In this document: positions 63,127-64,000 of the stretch, in pieces
Numbering within the stretch: the stretch's first letter is position 1
Layout of the letters: each line of letters opens with the position of its first letter
Notes under the pieces: generated by a model
What the model was told of the DNA's origin: nothing
The model's database searches: none
The model's input: only the letters and a program-made list of their open reading frames with translations
Translations under genes and position numbers: made by a program
NCBI GenBank assembly: GCA_937127445.1
Contig: CAKZLY010000006.1
Location: 26,546-90,545 of the forward strand
DNA: 64,000 nucleotides
Direction of reading: 5' to 3'
Source of the DNA: Eximiradius sp.
Lineage (GTDB): Bacteria; Bacteroidota; Ignavibacteria; Kapaibacteriales; UBA2268

Positions 63127-64000
63127 AAAAGTTATTTTGTTTGATTGCTTTGATATTATTAAGTGAATCTTGCTATTCAGAGACGAAAGAAATTAGGATT
63201 TCAAACGAAGAGCCTAATTATTTTCATTTTTTATCTCAGCTTACTTTGCCAGAAAAGCTTGAATTATGTGGCGAACGAATTCCGCTTGAAATTCCAGAAG
63301 TTAGAGAGCGGGCAGAACGCGAGTTTTATTTACTTTTGCAGCAGCCGGGACAGATAATATTGTATTTAAAGCGTTCGGGGCGCTTTTTCCCGATGTTTGA
63401 ACGAATAATTAAAGAAAACAATCTGCCAGAAGATATAAAATATTTATCGGTAGCAGAAAGTGCCTTGTATCAGTCCCGATCTGCAAAAGATGCAGTTGGA
63501 TTATGGCAATTTATCGAGGGAACTGCTCGAACTTATGGTTTGAGGGTAGATAAAGATGTTGATGAAAGGCGGCACCCCGAAAAAAGTACACGAGCAGCGA
63601 TGAAATACCTTGAGCACGCATATCAAAGGTTTAATAGTTGGATCATTGCATTTGCATCGTATAATATGGGTGTAGAAGGTGTGGCAAATAACATTAATTT
63701 TCAGGGGACGGACAATTATTTTGAACTTTTTTTGAATGAAGAAACTTCACGATATATTTTTAGAATCGCGATAATTAAGGAAATAATGCAAAATCCAGGT
63801 AAATATGGTTTTTATGTTCCAGCCTGGGAACGCTACAAACCTGAAAGAACAAAGAATATAAAGGAAACATCGGCTATACCGAATCTATCGGAATGGGCAA
63901 AAGCAAATAGAACAACATACAAAGACGTTAAAATACTCAATCCTTGGATACTTGGGCGTTCTTTGCCTGCACCAAGACCAGGAGAAGCCTGGATAATAGA
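63123..64000 (+). CDS. Lytic murein transglycosylase, MltD-like (cut by window edge)
   Basis: At least 292 residues are visible. It begins with a signal peptide (MKKLFCLIALILLSESCYS), possibly a lipoprotein (SESC). The SLT domain has catalytic Glu112 in LSVAESALYQSRSAKDAVGLWQF and ASYNMGVEGV further on. MltD-like enzymes cleave peptidoglycan glycan strands; LysM repeats often follow and would be beyond the window. It overlaps the ABC gene. Confidence 0.88.
   Translation, partial: MKKLFCLIALILLSESCYSETKEIRISNEEPNYFHFLSQLTLPEKLELCGERIPLEIPEVRERAEREFYLLLQQPGQIILYLKRSGRFFPMFERIIKENNLPEDIKYLSVAESALYQSRSAKDAVGLWQFIEGTARTYGLRVDKDVDERRHPEKSTRAAMKYLEHAYQRFNSWIIAFASYNMGVEGVANNINFQGTDNYFELFLNEETSRYIFRIAIIKEIMQNPGKYGFYVPAWERYKPERTKNIKETSAIPNLSEWAKANRTTYKDVKILNPWILGRSLPAPRPGEAWII

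Noticed and set aside
1..64000. CRISPR array or insertion sequence
   Set aside because: No regularly spaced repeats, no transposase and no terminal inverted repeats with target duplications were seen.

Overview
This window is AT-rich DNA with the standard genetic code and dense, mostly operonic gene packing. It most resembles the Chlorobiota/Ignavibacteria/Kapabacteria side of the Bacteroidota-Chlorobiota group; this is inferred from gene content, not from a marker phylogeny. Pointers are three surface proteins with type IX secretion (T9SS) type A sorting tails, -33/-7 promoters of the TTTG-N19-TAnnTTTG kind, BshA (bacillithiol pathway), LptE (so a Gram-negative outer membrane), MotA/MotB with a chemotaxis operon, and an HdrCBA-FlxDCBA cluster plus a 2-oxoacid:ferredoxin oxidoreductase, which suggest an anaerobic or facultative lifestyle.

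Layout. 1-9.3 kb (minus): CheA (cut by the window edge), CheZ, CheY, a second receiver protein, CheR, a HEAT-repeat protein, an NtrC-type regulator, a PAS histidine kinase and a TPR lipoprotein. 9.5-13.3 kb: a GT9 glycosyltransferase, then a rightward block of STAS protein, isochorismatase-like hydrolase, alanine racemase, and L35-L20 with their own promoter. 13.5-20.4 kb: a 1261-residue VWA/WD40/T9SS surface protein, LemA + DUF3137, and a HisA-like probable pseudoenzyme overlapping ruvA. 20.5-29.8 kb: VWA-T9SS protein, GDPD, ornithine aminotransferase, a CpgS-like GTPase, a GH2-like protein fused to a membrane domain, tRNA-Thr and a small lipoprotein. 29.8-34.4 kb: YigZ, BshA and the four-subunit 2-oxoacid:ferredoxin oxidoreductase. 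34.6-42.3 kb (minus): one long operon reading motA, motB, receiver/degenerate HD-GYP protein, SDR, a 68-residue membrane peptide, UDP-sugar dehydrogenase and a duplicated GT2-TPR protein. 42.6-49.3 kb: tRNA-Glu and the Hdr-Flx operon. 49.5-54.6 kb: AlbA_2 protein, sialidase-fold T9SS protein, phytase-esterase-like lipoprotein. 54.8-64 kb: tRNA-Arg, S20, ThyX, OmpA-family protein, GlcD-like oxidase, CESA-like glycosyltransferase, LptE, MBL hydrolase, ABC ATPase and a truncated MltD-like transglycosylase.

How it fits together. The chemotaxis genes and motAB describe a motile cell that probably uses CheZ for CheY-P dephosphorylation. The Hdr-Flx complex would couple NAD(H), ferredoxin and a thiol/disulfide pair, and the 2-oxoacid oxidoreductase feeds or draws on the same ferredoxin pool. 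The least-explained items are the GH2-like/membrane fusion, the HisA-like pseudoenzyme, the degenerate HD-GYP regulator in the motor operon, the paired identical hairpins near 13.4 kb, and a structured leader ahead of the ornithine aminotransferase gene.
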